In this document: positions 61,032 through 64,000 of the stretch, piece by piece
Numbering within the stretch: position 1 is the stretch's first letter
Layout of the letters: each line of letters begins with the position of its first letter
Source: Litoditis marina
Lineage: Eukaryota > Nematoda > Chromadorea > Rhabditida > Rhabditidae
NCBI GenBank assembly: GCA_964036275.1
Contig: OZ038433.1
Coordinates: 42,379,336-42,443,335 of the forward strand
Reading direction: 5' to 3'
DNA: 64,000 nt
Translations under genes and position numbers: made by a program
Notes under the pieces: generated by a model
Seen by the model: the letters and a program-made list of their open reading frames with translations, nothing else
The model's database searches: none
Told to the model about the DNA's origin: nothing

Positions 61032-63130
61032 AGTATGTTAATAATGACCAGACGTTCAAGGATCTTAGCAAACAAAACAAACTCAAATTCTACGGCATAA
61101 CAGCAAACCTATACTGGAGAAGAACTTCACCTAAAAACAGAAATATTAACTTTAACAACACATTTACTATGAGAATCCCATATATTAATAAAAATATAGA
61201 GAATTATAACTATAAAAAAACTATCATTAACCTAATTAAAGATATCTCCCATATCGATATTTCCAAAATAATTAATATACGTATGAACTTCAAGTATGAT
61301 GACGCTGTTAGTCGGATTATAATTAACTATTCAAAATTCCTGAAACACCTTACAGACCGAGATATAAACAATATATTACAATCTACCTGTAACTGTGAAA
61401 ACAAAAAAGAATTCATTGATCCTATACATGGACATATAGTTACTGGAGACCCGGATTTATTCAAAAACACTCCTATCTATGAATTACTACTCAAAGGTAC
61501 TAAATTTAGACTACCGGATAATACGGATGAAGTAAATATTAAAATGATGCTCAAAAAACAATGCAACTCACTTATACAATTCATCAACAAGAAAACAGGC
61601 CCTAATGGACAGATGCTGCAATATGGAGTCGCAGACCAGATACTTAATAAACTAACTGGAATAATTGAATCTAAACGCCAATACATGCCAAATGATAATT
61701 CGCACCAGAAATGGAAACAACAACTTAAAGAAATACATAAACACTATATTATCACAGTCACTGATAAAGCTACTTCGAATTACTCCTTTACTTGTAAAAA
61801 ACTATACATTCAATTCCTAAATAAAGAAATGGGTTTCCTTGCCAATACATTAAACAACACGACATTCGCTAAGTATTCCACAGAAAATGAAACGAATATC
61901 ATAAAAAGACATAAACTAACAAATACTAATTGGAGATTAAACACGGACATCCTTGCACATATACCTCAGATTTATGGTATACCCAAATTACATAAACAAC
62001 CTATTAAATGTCGATTTATAACTGGAGCTAAAACAAGTAGTATTAGGGAAATATCTATACAAATGCAAAAAATACTGAAACATTTAAAGAATCATTTCCA
62101 AAGATATTGCAATGTGATTGAAAACATAAACAACATTAAAATATATTGGTCTATAGACAGTAGTTTACATATAATCAATGACATCAGAGATGTTCGAATT
62201 GACAACCATAAACTATATACCGCAGACTTTACAAGTCTTTTTACCAGTCTTCCACATAGAATAGTTAAAGAAGAAATTTCATATATATGCAATCTTTGCT
62301 TTAATAATACAGGTTCTAATATGTCATATATCACAATTAACAATGACAAATCTTACTACAGCAGAGAAATGTCAAATCAGAAAAACGCACACAGCTACAC
62401 GAAAACAGATATCAAAAACATGTTAAATTACATATTGGAAAACAGTTATGCCAAGTATGGAAACCAATTATATAAACAAATTGCAGGCATACCTCAAGGT
62501 AACAATGCCTCTCCCTTAATTGCAGATTTAACATTAAGCGCGATGGAATTTAAATACGCTATGAAGCACCAACAACTATTCAAAAGATATAATATCAGAA
62601 CCTATAGATATATGGACGACCTGCTGCAAATATATGAACCCCAGCCTAATTATAGTACTGAAATAACATTTAAATCCATTTATGACGCAGCTTTAAACGT
62701 TGAATGTACAAATATTACTGATAGAGAAGCTAACTTTCTAGACCTCACTATCAACATCATAGAAGAAAACAACGAAATTATAACTAAACTTTATAATAAA
62801 ACTGACGACTATAACTTTAGAATCAGAAGATACCCTCATTACACCTCTAACATTCCGATAAGCTTAGGCCTCAACACTATTAAGGGAGAAATAATTAGAT
62901 TTAGTAGATGTTGTAGTAAATTTGAGGATTTCAAAACTAGAATAGAAGGACTTATCCAAGACTTCAAATATAACCAGTTTCCTAATATACTTATTTATAA
63001 TAGACTAGCCGGTCACGCGGCTCACGCCGCGTGCCCGTCTAGCGTGCATGTTAGCTATGTTTTGCAACTTTACTTACAGTTGTTGTCACGTTTCGTACTT
63101 TTTTTGAACGTTTCAAACAGCTTCGAGTAG
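61032..63130 (+). pseudogene. Reverse transcriptase of the Penelope-like element, C-terminus replaced by Helitron sequence
   Basis: An open frame of about 700 codons; the first ATG is at 61169 but the frame is open and RT-like from about 61032. Counting from that ATG: a VTDKA motif near residue 198 (the Penelope DKG/DKA site), PKLHK at 272-276 followed by CRFITGAKTSS, motif A ADFTSLFTSLP with the catalytic Asp at 353, motif B GIPQGNNASP at 440-449, motif C YMDD at 481-484, and FLDLTINI after it. All three catalytic aspartates are present. The last genuine residues are about 605-612 (ILIYNRL); from 63005 the frame reads into the GC-rich 3' end of a Helitron-like unit and stops at 63130. The thumb/C-terminal part is therefore lost. 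Asn/Ile/Lys-rich codon use follows the AT-rich composition. Confidence 0.75.
63005..63042 (-). repeat. Helitron 3'-terminal hairpin with compensatory change
   Basis: CACGCGGC pairs with GCCGCGTG across a 4-base loop. In most other units the second base pair is C-G, at 50964 and 52606 it is G-C, and here it is A-T. Minus-strand end ...GACCGGCTAG. Confidence 0.75.
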
Positions 63131-64000
63131 TTTGGCAGTTTGGCGACTTGACGTCTTCTGGCCTTCAGAATCTTATATGACGTGATCGTCACTTCGTGAA
63201 ACAATGTAATCGTAACATTTTTGGACTCTTTCCTACTTGTTCTGAGAGTTTCAGAAAGTTTTAACGAAGTTCATTTCTGACGTCTTCTGACATTCTGAAT
63301 ATTACTCGTCGTTACTTAGAATTCATATAGTCTTCACGTATAAGTATGATCTACGGTTTGCAATGACTTAAAGCTTGAAATAAACTATTCGAACGAACTT
63401 GACTTTCTTGCTAGTGAAATGCTTGGTATGTGACGTCATCAATTGATGGTTTGATCTTGAAACTTAAAACTACTGTAGCTTGGTTCATTTTTCTCAGATG
63501 TACCCCGTGTTTGACTTTTCGCGTTGTTCATGAGTAGTGGAATACAATGACTTTAAGCTTGTGAATTTATCCATTTCCATAACGATTTTAGGCCAAAATC
63601 ATATTCAATGCGCTGAAAAAATCAATAGTTGACCTTTGACCTTAATGCTCTGGCAGTACAATCTTTATCCAATACTGGTCCGTTCCTATAAGTTTCAAGT
63701 CGTTCCCATCATTTAGACGGTTAGGAGAGGCGTGGGAAAATGTTGAATCCGAGGTAGCTTAAAAGTGAGCCTATTTGCACCGTATATAGTACGGGTTGGA
63801 CTTTTAAAACTTGAATAACTCGAGAACGGCTGAATGGTTTTGCCTAATTTTCCACGTTATTCGCCGGGTTATTGACCTCCGTCTATGGACAAAATTTGGG
63901 ACATACTGCATGAGTTTGGCTGTTTCACTTTTTTCTAAAAAAACGTCTTAAAAAATTATTTCTGAGAAATTCAAAAATCTGTCACATACAAATTGTTTTA
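63005..64000 (-). mobile_element. Helitron-like unit inserted in the Penelope-like RT, cut by the window edge
   Basis: It starts CTAGCCGGTCACGCGG. The hairpin CACGCGGC-TCAC-GCCGCGTG carries a compensated pair change. The base before CTAG is A, as expected for insertion between A and T. From about 63405 to the end the sequence follows 12660-13260 closely. The 5' terminus lies outside the window. This is the only unit here that stands alone in a different host sequence, so it shows the true 3' end. Confidence 0.75.

Larger units (their letters stand above)
59700..63004 (+). mobile_element. Penelope-like retroelement with N-terminal GIY-YIG domain, degraded and 3'-truncated
   Basis: Order on the plus strand: a 5' untranslated part with hairpins (59700-59910), a Cys-rich motif and GIY-YIG nuclease-like domain (59912-60400), a linker, and a reverse transcriptase (61032-63004). 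The permuted order, with GIY-YIG before the RT, fits the Naiad/Chlamys branch of Penelope-like elements rather than canonical Penelope, where the nuclease follows the RT. The nuclease and linker frames differ (frame change plus an insertion of about 300 bp), and the linker is offset from the RT by a further frameshift near 61025. At 63005 the RT is cut by a Helitron-like unit. Non-functional as it stands. The 5' limit is approximate. Confidence 0.65.

Noticed and set aside
62092..62349. Minus-strand frames opposite the reverse transcriptase
   Set aside because: They are antisense shadows of the RT coding frame and have no family features.

Overview
The window looks like nematode DNA, probably rhabditid. 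It is AT-rich. Both split genes have short introns with pyrimidine-rich ...TTTCAG or ...TTNCAG acceptors, and one of them encodes a small secreted protein resembling the nematode SXP/RAL-2 (DUF148) class. There is no bacterial, plasmid or phage organisation. Only about 4 kb is ordinary gene sequence; most of the rest is mobile DNA.

Positions 1-14978 and 17488-54939 are made of some forty units of about 400-1700 bp, all in the same (minus) orientation and abutting end to end. Read on the minus strand, nearly every unit starts with TCACC followed by a TATA-like AT stretch. Many end with a GC-rich hairpin (CCCGCGGC/GCCGCGGG) and then CTAG. These are the classic termini of Helitron rolling-circle transposons (5'-TC ... 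hairpin ... CTRR-3'). No unit encodes a Rep/helicase, so all are non-autonomous. They form head-to-tail concatemers, including exact tandem arrays of 1179 bp (3 + 2 copies), 1499 bp (5 + 6 full copies) and 471 bp. Units are swapped between contexts exactly at the TC/CTAG boundary, and there are short 5'-end stubs and 3' ends truncated at the hairpin.

Positions 14979-17487 hold three exons of a minus-strand calmodulin-like EF-hand gene, squeezed between two arrays, so its remaining exons are either far away or lost. A tRNA-derived SINE lies in one intron.

Positions 54940-57814 hold a probable non-LTR retrotransposon remnant and an unrecognised open frame. From 57815 to 59495 there are six exons of a plus-strand secreted-protein gene; its fifth intron has a second copy of the same SINE. 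Its next intron (after 59495) has been entered by a Penelope-like retroelement with an N-terminal GIY-YIG domain and a YMDD reverse transcriptase (about 59700-63004). That element is broken by frameshifts and a small insertion, and is cut at 63005 by another Helitron-like unit that runs off the window. Insertion order by nesting: secreted-protein gene, then Penelope-like element, then Helitron.
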